Part shown: positions 41,277 to 51,700 of the stretch, piece after piece | Position numbering within the stretch: position 1 is the stretch's first letter | How the letters are laid out: each line of letters begins with the position of its first letter | DNA from: JACNKJ01 sp964440095 | GTDB lineage: Bacteria; Krumholzibacteriota; Krumholzibacteriia; JACNKJ01 | DNA: 55,486 nt | NCBI GenBank assembly: GCA_964440095.1 | Contig: CAYTPZ010000010.1 | Span: 1-55,486, forward strand | Direction of reading: 5' to 3' | Position numbers and translations under genes: made by a program | Notes under the pieces: model-generated | What the model saw: the letters and a program-made list of their open reading frames with translations, nothing else | Told to the model about the DNA's origin: nothing | Databases searched by the model: none

Positions 41277-42923
41277 ATGTCTCGAAACCAGAGACTCAAG
41301 ATCGCCAGTGTCATCATCGTGCTGGGCTTGAGCATCTTCTTCCTCTGGCCGACCATCACCCTTTGGGGGATGAACGACGAGGAAATCGAGCAGCTCAAAG
41401 TGGACGATCCCGCCCGCTACAATGACCTGCTCGACAAATCCATTCGCCTCGGCCTCGACCTTCAGGGTGGAACCTATCTCGTTCTCGAAGTGGACCTGGA
41501 GGGCATCGAATCCAAGGACCATCAGGCCACGGTAGATCAGGCTCTCAAGGTGATCCGAAACCGCGTCGACCAGTATGGCGTGGCCGAGCCCACCATTATT
41601 CAGGAAGGCGACAACCGCATCGTGGTTCAGTTGCCGGGCCTGCCCGACGTTGAACGCGCCACGCGGCTGATCAACCAGACCGCCGTGCTCGAACTGAAGC
41701 TTCTGGCTCAGCAGGGCGAAATTGTGACGGTGATCCAGAAGGTCGATGAGGTGCTCAAGAAGCGCCTTCCCATGCGTAGCGGCGACGTGGTCGATGGCGA
41801 AGCAGCTGCCGACAGTTTGGGCGACGTGAACTTCATGGGCGGCGACGACACGGTCACGGCCGATGACTCGGAGAATCCCTTCAGCTCCAACATGCGCGCC
41901 TTCCAGCTGGGCGGTCTGCTCGTCGACAAGGACGACATTCCCCGTCTGCGCCAGTACATCGCCGACCCCGCCGTGGCCAACGCCATTCCCCGGGGCTACG
42001 AGTTCGTTTGGGGCGCGGAGGATCAGGTTTACGCCGAGGGTGCCCGCACCGGACGCATCCTCTATTACTGCAACTCCCGCGTGGAGCTGAGCGGTAAGAA
42101 CCTGGCGAGCGCCAGCTACGAGCCCGACAGCGACCGTCCCGGCAACTTCCGGGTTGCCTTCTCCCTGGATCGTTCGGGCGCTTCGCAGTTCGCACGCGTC
42201 ACCGAGCGCAACGTGGGCAGGCAGCTGGCCATTGTACTGGACACGCAGATCTTCTCGGCTCCGGTCATCCAGTCGCGCATCGGCGCGGGCTCGGCGACCA
42301 TCACCGGCGGATTCACCGCCGAGGAAGCCAATGACCTGGCGATCATCCTGCGGGCCGGTGCGCTGCCGGCGAGCATGAAGATCGTGGAAGAACGCTCGGT
42401 GGGGCCGAGCCTGGGTAAAGACTCCATCGACAAGGGCTTCCGGGCCGGTCTATTGGGCTTCCTGGCCGTCATCGTCTTCATGGTTTTCTACTACCGCGGC
42501 AGTGGACTCATCGCCACGGTGGCTCTGGTCTTCAACCTGGTCATCGTCATGGCGGTCATGGCCTCGCGCCACGCCACGCTGACCCTGCCGGGTATCGCAG
42601 GTCTCATTTTGACCATCGGTATGGCGGTGGACGCCAACGTGCTCATCTACGAACGCATCCGCGAAGAGATGCGTGCGGGCTCCAAGGTGCGCCGGGCCAT
42701 TCAGGCCGGTTATGAGCGCGCCTTCTCCACGATCATGGACGCCAACGTGACGACCCTGATCACGGCCCTCGTGCTTTACATCTTCGGAACCGGCCCCATC
42801 AAGGGCTTCGCGGTGACCTTGTCTCTGGGAATCATGGCCAGTATGTACACGGCCCTGCTCGTGACTCGGATCATCTTCGACCTTTTCACCTCCGGCCGCC
42901 AGGTCGACAAACTGAGCATCTAG
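41277..42923 (+). CDS. secD: protein translocase subunit SecD
   Basis: A 548-residue inner-membrane RND-type subunit that, with SecF, uses the proton or sodium gradient to pull proteins through SecYEG. Motifs include IRLGLDLQGGTYLVLEVD near the first helix, the P1 domain segment NRVDQYGVAEPTIIQEG, and the helix-4/5 region GIAGLILTIGMAVDANVLIYERIREEM with the conserved aspartate. Six membrane helices are apparent. GGAGG precedes the ATG. secF follows after 15 nt; yajC is not adjacent in this window. Confidence 0.98.
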   Translation: MSRNQRLKIASVIIVLGLSIFFLWPTITLWGMNDEEIEQLKVDDPARYNDLLDKSIRLGLDLQGGTYLVLEVDLEGIESKDHQATVDQALKVIRNRVDQYGVAEPTIIQEGDNRIVVQLPGLPDVERATRLINQTAVLELKLLAQQGEIVTVIQKVDEVLKKRLPMRSGDVVDGEAAADSLGDVNFMGGDDTVTADDSENPFSSNMRAFQLGGLLVDKDDIPRLRQYIADPAVANAIPRGYEFVWGAEDQVYAEGARTGRILYYCNSRVELSGKNLASASYEPDSDRPGNFRVAFSLDRSGASQFARVTERNVGRQLAIVLDTQIFSAPVIQSRIGAGSATITGGFTAEEANDLAIILRAGALPASMKIVEERSVGPSLGKDSIDKGFRAGLLGFLAVIVFMVFYYRGSGLIATVALVFNLVIVMAVMASRHATLTLPGIAGLILTIGMAVDANVLIYERIREEMRAGSKVRRAIQAGYERAFSTIMDANVTTLITALVLYIFGTGPIKGFAVTLSLGIMASMYTALLVTRIIFDLFTSGRQVDKLSI

Positions 42924-42938
42924 CGGGGAGGAGAGACA

Positions 42939-43895
42939 ATGTTACAGATCCTAATTAACAAGAACTATCCGATCATTGGCATCCGCCGGATCATGATGAC
43001 GATCTCGGCGGTGGTGATTCTGATCGGTGTGGCGAGCATCGCCATTCAGGGCGGTCTCAACTACGGCATCGACTTCAAGGGTGGCTACAAATTCATCGTC
43101 ATGTTCCAGGACGGCGTGGATCTTTCCAGCGTTCGTAATGTGCTGGAGGAAGGCGGCTTGAGCGGCGGCCAGGTTTCCGACTTCGGAACCGAGCATGAAG
43201 TGCTGATCATTCTGCAGGCCGAAGGCGACGAACTTGCGCCTCTGGCCGATGATCTCAGCGGTGACGCCGTTCAGATGAAACTGGCCGAGACCATGCGCAA
43301 TGCATTCCCGGACAATCCGGTTTTGGAAATCAGCCAGGAAAAGGTCGGTCCCAAAATCGGCGCCGAGCTTCGGACGCAGGCTCTTTGGGCCATCGTCTAC
43401 TCGCTGTTGGGGATCATCCTCTACATCACATGGCGTTTCGAGTTCAAGTTCTCCATCGCGGCGATCGTTGCCCTGGTGCATGACGTGGTCATCACTCTGG
43501 GCATCTTCAGTTTGCTGGATAAGGAGATCAACCTGACCATCCTGGGTGCGCTGCTGACCATTGTGGGTTACTCGCTCAACGATACCATCGTGGTCTTCGA
43601 CCGAATTCGCGAGAACCTGCGTTCCCGCAGTCGCGCCGAAGCCTATCCGGCGGTGGTCAACCAGAGCGTCAACCAGACTTTGAGTCGTACGGTGATCACC
43701 AGTTTCACCACCTTGGTCGTGGTGCTCTTCCTCTTCTTCTTCGGAGGACCCGTGATCCACGACTTCGCCTTCGCGCTGCTGGTCGGTGTGTTGGTGGGTA
43801 CCTATTCCTCCCTGTTCGTCGCCAGTCCCGTGCTGGTGGAGTGGCAGGCGGCTTCGCAGTCTCGCCGTCAGCGTAAGTTGGCCACGAACAACTAG
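42939..43895 (+). CDS. secF: protein translocase subunit SecF
   Basis: A 318-residue partner of SecD. The first periplasmic segment has LNYGIDFKGGYKFIV, and the membrane core has the family motifs WRFEFKFSIAAIVALVHDVVITLG, GYSLNDTIVVFDRIRENLR and the glycine-rich last helices. GGGAGGAGAG lies upstream. The gene ends 22 nt before an intrinsic terminator. Confidence 0.98.
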   Translation: MLQILINKNYPIIGIRRIMMTISAVVILIGVASIAIQGGLNYGIDFKGGYKFIVMFQDGVDLSSVRNVLEEGGLSGGQVSDFGTEHEVLIILQAEGDELAPLADDLSGDAVQMKLAETMRNAFPDNPVLEISQEKVGPKIGAELRTQALWAIVYSLLGIILYITWRFEFKFSIAAIVALVHDVVITLGIFSLLDKEINLTILGALLTIVGYSLNDTIVVFDRIRENLRSRSRAEAYPAVVNQSVNQTLSRTVITSFTTLVVVLFLFFFGGPVIHDFAFALLVGVLVGTYSSLFVASPVLVEWQAASQSRRQRKLATNN

Positions 43896-43917
43896 GATTT
43901 CGCCTTGGCATTGCTTG

Positions 43918-43941
43918 GGGGCCCCTCGCGGGGCCCCTTTT
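43918..43941 (+). terminator. intrinsic terminator after secF
   Basis: A perfect 8-bp stem GGGGCCCC/GGGGCCCC with loop TCGC followed by TTTT. Confidence 0.93.
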
Positions 43942-43980
43942 CTATGGCACCCATCCGGCGCCACCTTGTAGAATGCATTT

Positions 43981-44445
43981 ATGCGCCTTTCCATTATTGC
44001 ACTTTGCTTCCTGGCTCTGGCAGCCATGGCCCAGGACGATGCCCTTCCCACCACACCCAGTTGGCATCAGGCCCTGCGTGGCGACGAATCGGCCCTGAGC
44101 GCGGCCCTCGAGCTGGAATCCCTCTTGTCCGATGGGGATCTGACCGGCCTCGCCCGCCATTTCCCCACCGATCGCCTGCGCCTGATGCTTCTAGAGGCAG
44201 GTGTGGAGGACGGGCTATACGGGCACGATCAGGCGAGGGCATTGCTCGCCGCGTGGCTGCATCCCCTGGATCGCCGCGTGTTGCGCGTATCGGTGGTGGA
44301 TCACGGCGACGATGGAAGTCATCTCAGCATGCTCTTTCTCTGGACTCCCAGCTCGCCGGAAGATCCGCTTCCACCGCGCCAGTTGGCTTGTGAAATTTCA
44401 CTGAAATCCGGCCGCTGGATTCTTCAGGAAGCGCTGGCGCCATGA
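43981..44445 (+). CDS. small secreted protein, DUF4783/NTF2-like
   Basis: A 154-residue exported protein; the signal peptide ends at AAMAQ. The rest (LESLLSDGDLTGLARHFPTDRL, YGHDQARALLAAWLH, final strand LKSGRWILQEAL) matches the layout of DUF4783/NTF2-like proteins of FCB bacteria. There is no ribosome site; a TAGAAT hexamer ends seven bases before the ATG, as for a leaderless transcript. Its stop overlaps the kinase start (ATGA), so it heads the operon. It may be a periplasmic ligand or accessory domain for the kinase (inference). Confidence 0.75.
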   Translation: MRLSIIALCFLALAAMAQDDALPTTPSWHQALRGDESALSAALELESLLSDGDLTGLARHFPTDRLRLMLLEAGVEDGLYGHDQARALLAAWLHPLDRRVLRVSVVDHGDDGSHLSMLFLWTPSSPEDPLPPRQLACEISLKSGRWILQEALAP

Positions 44446-47400
44446 AACGACTGAGTCTCTTCCTCGCCTTGTTGTTGCTGTCCCTGGGCGCCCCGGCCCA
44501 GGAAGGCGGGGATCTCCCCTTCATTCCGCCGAACATGGCTTCGGAACTGGAATCGGCCCTGTCCCAGCTGCGCCAAATGGGCGAGGAGCTGCTCGCCGAA
44601 AACGGGGACGGCATGTCCTTGCAGGGATGCATACCACAGGAAGGTCCGCTGCAAGGGCTGGGCATTCAGCGCATCAAGTATGGTGATGCCTTGGTCTGGG
44701 CGGGCTGGTCTTTTCCGCCTGAGCGCGAACTCCCTGTCGGGAATGACGCGCCGCAGCTCAGCCTGAGATCTTACGGAGTCTTTCGCATTCTGAGTTTGTC
44801 TCTCACCGCAGCCGACGGATCTCACTGGCTCCTCGATCTTCCCCTGCTTCGCACCGACGGCGCCGAGGATCCTGGACCCGTCACCTTGTGGAAAGGCGAG
44901 CTGGGCATTTTGCCCGTGGAAGGCGGTTCCCTGTACCTGGATCTGCAAGAACCCTGGCCCCTTGATATTCAAATGGAAGAAGGTGGTGCGCTTCTCAGCT
45001 TGTCAGGACAGCGATTCGCGCGACTGTATCGTCTGCCCGATACCCAGTTTTCACTTCGTGGCGAAGCATCGCGCGGCCCGCTCTGGATTGCCCTGCCACT
45101 TCTCCTGCTCGGACTGCTGCTGCTCTTCCGGCCGGAAGTTCCCAGCGCATTCAGATTTGCGGGAACGGCGGCGGGGCTGCTTGGCGGTTCGCTGCTTCTT
45201 CGAGGGGCCTTGTCCCTTGCCAAGCTAGACGGCGAGCTTTTTAATCCCCGTGCCTTTTCACTGCCCGGCCTAGGCGGTTTGCTGGCCAGTCCCGGCGATC
45301 TCTTGCTCAGCGGATTCATCCTTTTCGTGGCGCTCTTCATGCTGCGTCGGCTTGAACCGGAACGAGTCCCGGTGAATCGCAGGCCTCTTGCCGTGGCCAT
45401 GGCTTTTCTTATTCCTCTGGCCATTCTCGCCGCGGGGTATTGGGTGACCGGGCTTGTTCTAAACAACAGCTCGGGCACATTGCTCTTTGAAGGACTCCTG
45501 CCATCGGCCACCGGGGTCGCGCTTTACCTGGGCATCTTTTTCGTTCAACTGATTCTTTTACTCCTGCTGCTTCCCGAGGCCCGCCGCGCATGGCGAGCCT
45601 TGTCCCGTCCCGCTCGTGTGAGTGTGCTGCTTGCCTTGATCCTGGCCTCGACCCTGATCTGGCAGAGCGCGTTCATGATCGTGGCGGCCTTGGCTCTGGC
45701 CTTGGCGGCATGGGTACCGTCCACGAGTCGAAGACGTGCCGCGGGCATGATCTGGCTGCTCTTGCCCTTGGTGATCTCCATGGTCTTCTTGAGCCAGGAC
45801 GCCCAGGAAAGCACCCAGGTTCGCTATCTGGCCGCCCTGGAAAAACAGGAGAATGAGACTTGCGGCGACATGGGCCGGCACCTGCTTTTGCGGCGCATAC
45901 TTGGCGAGATATCCGGGGATCGTGAATTGCGCAGCACTTTGGCCTCGGGAGATAACCCTGAGCCGGGTTTCGCGCTGTCCGTCTGGAGCCGGAGCCAGCT
46001 ATCCAAAATGTCGGGACCGGGTGCATTTGCCATCTACGGTCCTCGGGGTCTGCTTCGCAGTCTCCACCAGGTGGGTGACACTCCCGCACATTCCGAGCTT
46101 CTAACGCCCCCCGGCCGTGGCGGCGACATTCGTATTCACGAGATCACGGGGCCCAGCGGCCAGGTTTTCCTTCGGGGGGAGACTGCGTTGCTCGATCCCT
46201 TGGGTAATCTGGGCGCCCTGGTTCTGGATCTGCCACGCGAACATCCGACTCTGCCTCGCCCCGCTAGTTTGCGCGAGCGCGGTTTGCCGGCGCGGCTCAT
46301 GGCTGTGCTGTCGAGGAACTCACTATATCTGTCCGCCGTGGCGCTCCTGGTATTGCTGGATCTGCTTTTTGCCGCCCTGGGCATCTTCCCCCGGGAAGGG
46401 CGTCGTCGCGGTCTCGAGTTCGGTTTCCAGGCCCGCTTGCTCGGTTCCTTCCTTCTCGTGGCGCTTCTGCCCACCGCTCTCATCGGAATTCTGGGCGCAA
46501 GGGAAGTGCTGCGCCAGTTGGAGGACGGCTCCGAGCGCGCCGCCATCCAGCGCGTGCAGGCCGCGCGCAGCCTGCTGGAAAGTCAGGTGCGCCAGGAGGC
46601 CCAGGATCTGGTGCGCAGCGAGTACGTGAAAAGCTTCGTGGTGGACGATCCCATGTTCGAGCAGGCGCCCCGCGATATCGGCGCTCAGTCTCGCAATCAC
46701 ATCATCATTTTTGATGCCGAAGGTGTGATCCGCCTGGATGAAAGCCTGCGCGACTGGGGTCAGAGCGAGGTGGATTCCTTTCTGGCTGTGATGCTCCGGG
46801 ATCAGGTGGTTTACGAACGCGTGGGCTACGATCTCTTCGCAGGTATTTTGCTGGATCCTCAAATTCGACACCGCGGGGCGCGGGTGCCCATGTTGGTGTT
46901 CTATCGCATGAAGATCAGAAACAAGCAGGTTGCCGATTTTGCCGATGGCATCGGTGGCGACCTGAGTTTGTTCCGGGGTGGAGACTTGTTGCACAGCAAT
47001 CGCCACGAAGCCTATCGCCTCGGCTGGATTCCTCCGCGTCTGCGCATGAGCAGCGTGGAGCGTTTGTCCAAGACAGAGGGCATATCCCGCCCCTTTAGCG
47101 AGCGAGGTGAGGACGGACATTTCCAGCGCGCCCTCCTGGCCTTGCCCGGGGTGAGTGGCGCGCCGGTGGGTGTGCTCAGCAGTCAGAACCCCGCGGGTCG
47201 TGAGGACCGTCGTGTGGCTATGCGCCAAGCTACGGGGCAGGTCTTCGCGCTGGCCTCGCTACTCTTGCTTATGGCCCTGTCCCTGGGCGGATGGCTTTCC
47301 CGCCGCATCTTCGGGCCCATCCAGCGCCTTCAACTCGGCACCCGGCGCGTGGCCGACGGCGACTTCAGCGAGCGACTGGCCGAGTCTGGCGGTGATGAGA

Positions 47401-48140
47401 TCGGCGAGCTGGTTTCATCCTTCAATCGCATGACCGATCGATTGGAAGAGGCACAACGCGAGGTGGTGCGCAAGAAACGTCTGGAGGCCTGGAGCGAGAT
47501 GGCCCGGCAGGTGGCACACGAGATCAAGAATCCGCTCACGCCCATCAAGCTTTCGGTGCAGCACATGGAGCGCGCCTGGCGAGACAAAAAACCGAATTTC
47601 GATGCCATCTTCCGCGACACAGTGACCACGCTCTACGAGCAAGTAGAAATTCTCAGGCTCATCGCCCGAGATTTTTCCAGTTTCGGTCGGGGTCAGAAAC
47701 TTGCCATCATCTCTGTGGAGTTGCCCGAGCTGGCCGCCGAAGTGGTGGCGCCCTACACCGGAGCGGCCCTGAAGGTGGACTTACCCGAATTGGTTTCGCT
47801 GCCCGTGTATGCCGATCGGGAAGCGCTGAGGAAGATTATTTTGAATCTGGTGGAGAACGCGCGTGAGGCCATGGAGGAGGGGGGCCGCCTCGAACTGAAT
47901 TGGCGGCGAGTGGAAATGGGTGTCGAACTGAGCCTGCGTGACCACGGCCCGGGAATTCCCGAAGAGCTTCGCGATAGACTCTTCGAACCCTATTTTTCCA
48001 CCAAGACTTCGGGAACGGGACTGGGCCTGGCCATCTGCGCCCAGCTCAGCGAGGAAATGGGTGGGCAGTTGCGTATCGAGAATCATCCCGAGGGGGGCGC
48101 TATTTCCCTGCTTTGCCTACCGGAGGCCGTCGATGTTTAG
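44442..48140 (+). CDS. very large NtrY-like membrane sensor histidine kinase
   Basis: A 1232-residue kinase, far longer than ordinary NtrY (about 700-770). A signal peptide is followed by a periplasmic domain (about 20-210), a block of roughly eight helices (215-460), a second extracytoplasmic domain, a helix near 630, a third sensor domain (about 700-920), a last helix, HAMP (RRIFGPIQRLQLGTRRVADGDF), and the kinase core with His1026 in the H-box VAHEIKNPLTPIKLS, N-box LNLVENAREAM, G-boxes DHGPGIPEE and FSTKTSGTGLGLA. The H-box is of NtrY type. No response regulator is encoded nearby. It is coupled by overlaps to its neighbours on both sides. Confidence 0.92.
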   Translation: MKRLSLFLALLLLSLGAPAQEGGDLPFIPPNMASELESALSQLRQMGEELLAENGDGMSLQGCIPQEGPLQGLGIQRIKYGDALVWAGWSFPPERELPVGNDAPQLSLRSYGVFRILSLSLTAADGSHWLLDLPLLRTDGAEDPGPVTLWKGELGILPVEGGSLYLDLQEPWPLDIQMEEGGALLSLSGQRFARLYRLPDTQFSLRGEASRGPLWIALPLLLLGLLLLFRPEVPSAFRFAGTAAGLLGGSLLLRGALSLAKLDGELFNPRAFSLPGLGGLLASPGDLLLSGFILFVALFMLRRLEPERVPVNRRPLAVAMAFLIPLAILAAGYWVTGLVLNNSSGTLLFEGLLPSATGVALYLGIFFVQLILLLLLLPEARRAWRALSRPARVSVLLALILASTLIWQSAFMIVAALALALAAWVPSTSRRRAAGMIWLLLPLVISMVFLSQDAQESTQVRYLAALEKQENETCGDMGRHLLLRRILGEISGDRELRSTLASGDNPEPGFALSVWSRSQLSKMSGPGAFAIYGPRGLLRSLHQVGDTPAHSELLTPPGRGGDIRIHEITGPSGQVFLRGETALLDPLGNLGALVLDLPREHPTLPRPASLRERGLPARLMAVLSRNSLYLSAVALLVLLDLLFAALGIFPREGRRRGLEFGFQARLLGSFLLVALLPTALIGILGAREVLRQLEDGSERAAIQRVQAARSLLESQVRQEAQDLVRSEYVKSFVVDDPMFEQAPRDIGAQSRNHIIIFDAEGVIRLDESLRDWGQSEVDSFLAVMLRDQVVYERVGYDLFAGILLDPQIRHRGARVPMLVFYRMKIRNKQVADFADGIGGDLSLFRGGDLLHSNRHEAYRLGWIPPRLRMSSVERLSKTEGISRPFSERGEDGHFQRALLALPGVSGAPVGVLSSQNPAGREDRRVAMRQATGQVFALASLLLLMALSLGGWLSRRIFGPIQRLQLGTRRVADGDFSERLAESGGDEIGELVSSFNRMTDRLEEAQREVVRKKRLEAWSEMARQVAHEIKNPLTPIKLSVQHMERAWRDKKPNFDAIFRDTVTTLYEQVEILRLIARDFSSFGRGQKLAIISVELPELAAEVVAPYTGAALKVDLPELVSLPVYADREALRKIILNLVENAREAMEEGGRLELNWRRVEMGVELSLRDHGPGIPEELRDRLFEPYFSTKTSGTGLGLAICAQLSEEMGGQLRIENHPEGGAISLLCLPEAVDV

Positions 48141-48783
48141 AATTTTCAGCCTGATCCTTTTGCTCGCGGCGCCCTTGATGGCCACCGAGCTGCAAATCGG
48201 GCGTCTGCAATACGGGGGCGGAGGCGACTGGTATGCGGATCCCAGCAGCATTCCCAACTGGCTCGACGAGTTCGAGCGCCGCACGGGTCTTGAGGCGGCT
48301 CCGCGCGAGGTCGTGCTGCGGCCCCTGGATCCGGCCCTGCGACGCATGCCCTTCGTCTATATGACCGGCCACGGACAGGTGCGCTTCAGCGAGGAAGAGG
48401 AAAAAGCCCTGCGCGAATGGCTTGAGGGTGGCGGATTTCTCTACGCCGACGACAACTACGGGATGGATCCCTCCTTCCGTATGGCCATGGGACGCTTGTT
48501 CCCTGAAGCCTCCCTGGAGCTTGTTCCGGCGGGCCACCCCATTTATCATTCTTGGTACGAGCTTGTGGGGGTTCCCAAAATCCACGAGCACGATGGAAAA
48601 CCGCCCCAGGGATGGGGCGTTTTCCTCGATGGACGTTTGGCGGTTTTCTATACCCATGAGGCCGACATCGGCGACGGCTTGGAAGATTCCAGCGTGCACA
48701 AGAACCCCCCCGAAAAACGTGAAGCGGCCTTCCGCATGGCCGTGAACGTTCTCTACTACGCCCTGACCCGGAACGAACAATGA
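48133..48783 (+). CDS. DUF4159 secreted protein (GATase-like fold)
   Basis: A 216-residue exported DUF4159 protein. The signal peptide ends near LMATE; the body has YGGGGDWYADPSSIPNW, PFVYMTGHGQVRFSEEE, LEGGGFLYADDNYG and a late AVFYTHEADIGDGLED segment. The family has a class I glutamine-amidotransferase-like fold without the catalytic triad (recalled) and travels with MoxR/DUF58/BatA genes. ATG 48133 lies inside the end of the kinase gene, with GGAGG seven bases upstream; the longer frame from 47938 is rejected. The stop overlaps the next start (ATGA). Confidence 0.9.
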   Translation: MFRIFSLILLLAAPLMATELQIGRLQYGGGGDWYADPSSIPNWLDEFERRTGLEAAPREVVLRPLDPALRRMPFVYMTGHGQVRFSEEEEKALREWLEGGGFLYADDNYGMDPSFRMAMGRLFPEASLELVPAGHPIYHSWYELVGVPKIHEHDGKPPQGWGVFLDGRLAVFYTHEADIGDGLEDSSVHKNPPEKREAAFRMAVNVLYYALTRNEQ

Positions 48784-51700
48784 GCCCAGCCCAGGATGAT
48801 CGATCCCTCGGACGCTTCGCGCGCCTGCTGAAGAGGGAGCTTAGCCGCTCCCGTCGTCGGCACTGGCTCGCCACTTTGCCTTGGGTGAAGCTGGCCCAGG
48901 GATTAGCAGGTCTGATTTTCGCGATTTTCATTCGCTACCGTCCGCCCGCGGCCCCGTCTTCGGGTGAAATTTTGGCCACGGTTTTTTGGATTCTCATTCT
49001 CCTTCCCGTCCTGCTCTCACTGCTCTGGCCCTGGCGCAGACTTCCTTCAGCCCAGCGCCTGCTTCGCGAAGTTGAAGGGCGCCGGAATAAGAGTCAGGTG
49101 CTTGAAACCGCGTCCGATCACGCCGCCGGTCGCCTGGACGGCAAGGGATACTCGCCGGAAATTCTCGACTCGGTTCTTCACCGCGCCGTGGGTGAACTGG
49201 CCGACGGTCTTCCGGCCGTCTCGCAGGTTCCGCGGCGATTGACCTTCGGCAGCCTCGGTCTGGTGGCATTGGCGCTTCTGTTCATGCTGCTTCCTTCCTC
49301 GGCCGGAATTCGCCCCTTGGAATTTCTGGTCACTCCCGACGATCCCGCCCACTACGAGGAGCGAGCCTGGTTGGATGTTTCTCCGGGATCCGTTGAGTTA
49401 CTGGCTGGAAGTGATATCGAGCTGAAAGCGGCAGCGCGGAATCTCCCTTGGCGTTTTTCCGGCCGGGTGAAACTCGAGATCGATCACACGGGAGACCTGC
49501 CCCTTGAACTGTCCCTCGAGAATCAGAACCTGAACTACGTACATGAACTGAAAGACATCCGAAGCAGTTTCTCCTATCGCTTCAGTCGGGGAAGACAGCA
49601 GGGCTCTTGGCATCGCGTGGATATCTTTCACCCGCCGGTGCTCGACAGCATGAAGCTTAATGCCCTTGCGCCAGCCTACACGAACATTGGGCCGCAACTG
49701 CTTGAGCTGCATTCGGGAGAAGTCACGCTTCCCGAGGGCAGCCTTTTGAAGCTCAGCGCGCGTGGGTCTTCGAACCTGTCCGAAGCCTGGTTACTTTTTG
49801 AGGCCGGCGATTCCCTGCCGCTTTCGGTGGATGGAAAGGAGATTCAAGGCGAGTTTCCGCTCAACGATGATCGACGCATCGCTCTGGACATGCTCGATAC
49901 CCACGAGGTCAGGAGCCGAACACCTTGGCTGCTCAAGTTGAGGGCTCGTGCCGATCAGGGCCCTGAAGTGGATATCCTCGCCCCCGAGCCCGACGCCGAA
50001 CTCAGCCGCGACATGCGCACGCGGGTGGATATTCTGGCCGCCGACGATTATGGCGTGGCCACTCTAAGGCTTCGCGCCCAGGTAATCGGCCGCCCGGACA
50101 CTTTGAACATTCCCGTGCAGTCTGGCGCTGAACCCACGCCGCGCCGCGCCGAACGAGTGCTGTGGAGCCTGGAAGGTCTACAGCTTTTCCCGGGGGACGT
50201 CGTGGAATACTGGGCCGAGGTTTGGGACAACCGTCCGGTCAATCCACAGTTTGCTCGCAGCGCCATCCATCGTTTGCAACTTCCTTCCCTGCGTGAACTC
50301 TTCGATGAGATCGATCGCGAAGATGTGGTTCGTGGTGAAACCATGGATGAACTGCTCGAGGAAGGTCGGCAGATGCAGGAAGAGTTGCGTCAGCTGGAGG
50401 AGGAGTTGCGCGCCGATCCGGAAATGGATTGGGAAAAGGAAGAAAAGCTGCAGGAAGCCTTCGAGAATCAGGAGAAACTCACCGAGGAGCTTTCCGGTCT
50501 TTCCGATGAACTGCAGAAGCGTCTGGAAGAGATGGCCGCCAACGAACTGCTTCGCGAGGAAACGCGCGAAAAGCTCGAGCAGATTCAGCAGATGATGGAA
50601 GAGCTCAGCGGCACCGAGGCCGGGGAAATCTTGCGCCGCTTCGAGGAGATGCTGGCGGCGATGGATCCTGAAACTCTTCCCGACGAACTTGCCGAAATGC
50701 GCTTGGACCAGGAAGAACTGCTCGAACAATTGGAACGCACTGAAAAGCTGCTGGAGCAGATCCTGCGCGATCAAAAAATGGATGCGCTGCTCCAACAGGC
50801 CGACGAACTGATGCAGCAACAGGAACAGCTAAAGGATGAAACGGAAGCCGCCGAGGACGGCGATGCGTCGGCGGAGGAAATGGAATCCTTGGCGGAGCGC
50901 CAAGAGGAGTTGGCCCAGGAAAGCGAAGCCCTGGAAAAAGATGTGGATGAAACAGCCGAGCAATTGGCCGAAGACTTTCCCGAACTTGCCGAGGAAATGA
51001 GCGAGTCTGATGATTCGCCTTCCGAAAGCATGAGCGAGGCGGCCGAAGAAATGCGCAAGGAGGCGCAGGAAAAACAGAACAAGGAGCAGCAGCCCCAACA
51101 CCAGCAGGACATGCCCGAGCCGGGTGAAAAATCAGAGCAAGGCGATAGCGGCGAGTCTCAGCAAGAGGCCATGACGCGCCTGCTCAAGCTCTACTGGCGA
51201 GTGATGGAAGCTCAGTCGAGCATGGCTTCGAAGATGGATGCCGAGGCCATGGAGGGCATCGAGCGTGTAACCCGTGAGGCTCTGGAGTTTTCAAAACGAG
51301 TGGAAACGGGACGCGATGGCCTGGAGAATATTCATCAATGGGGCTCCCCGCAAGAGAATCTGGCCAGTGCAGCTCGCCGGCAAATGGATCTCTACCGCAT
51401 CATACAGCGACTGCGCGCCGAGATGCTGGAAATCGCCTCCAAGAGCATGGCCATCAGTCGTGTTGCCATGCGTGAAGTGTCACGTGCGCAAGAAGCTTTG
51501 GAATCCAGTGTGGCTGAACTGGAAGCTCAACACGCTTCTCGTGGCTTGAGCGAATCCAATCAGGCGCTGCGCCACACGAACCTGACCGTGGTGGAACTGC
51601 TGTACGGCGTTCAGCAAATGGGCCAGGGGGGTGGATCCTGCAATAATCCCATGGGACAGATGCAGTCCATGCTGCAACAGCAGGAGCAGCTCAACAAGGA

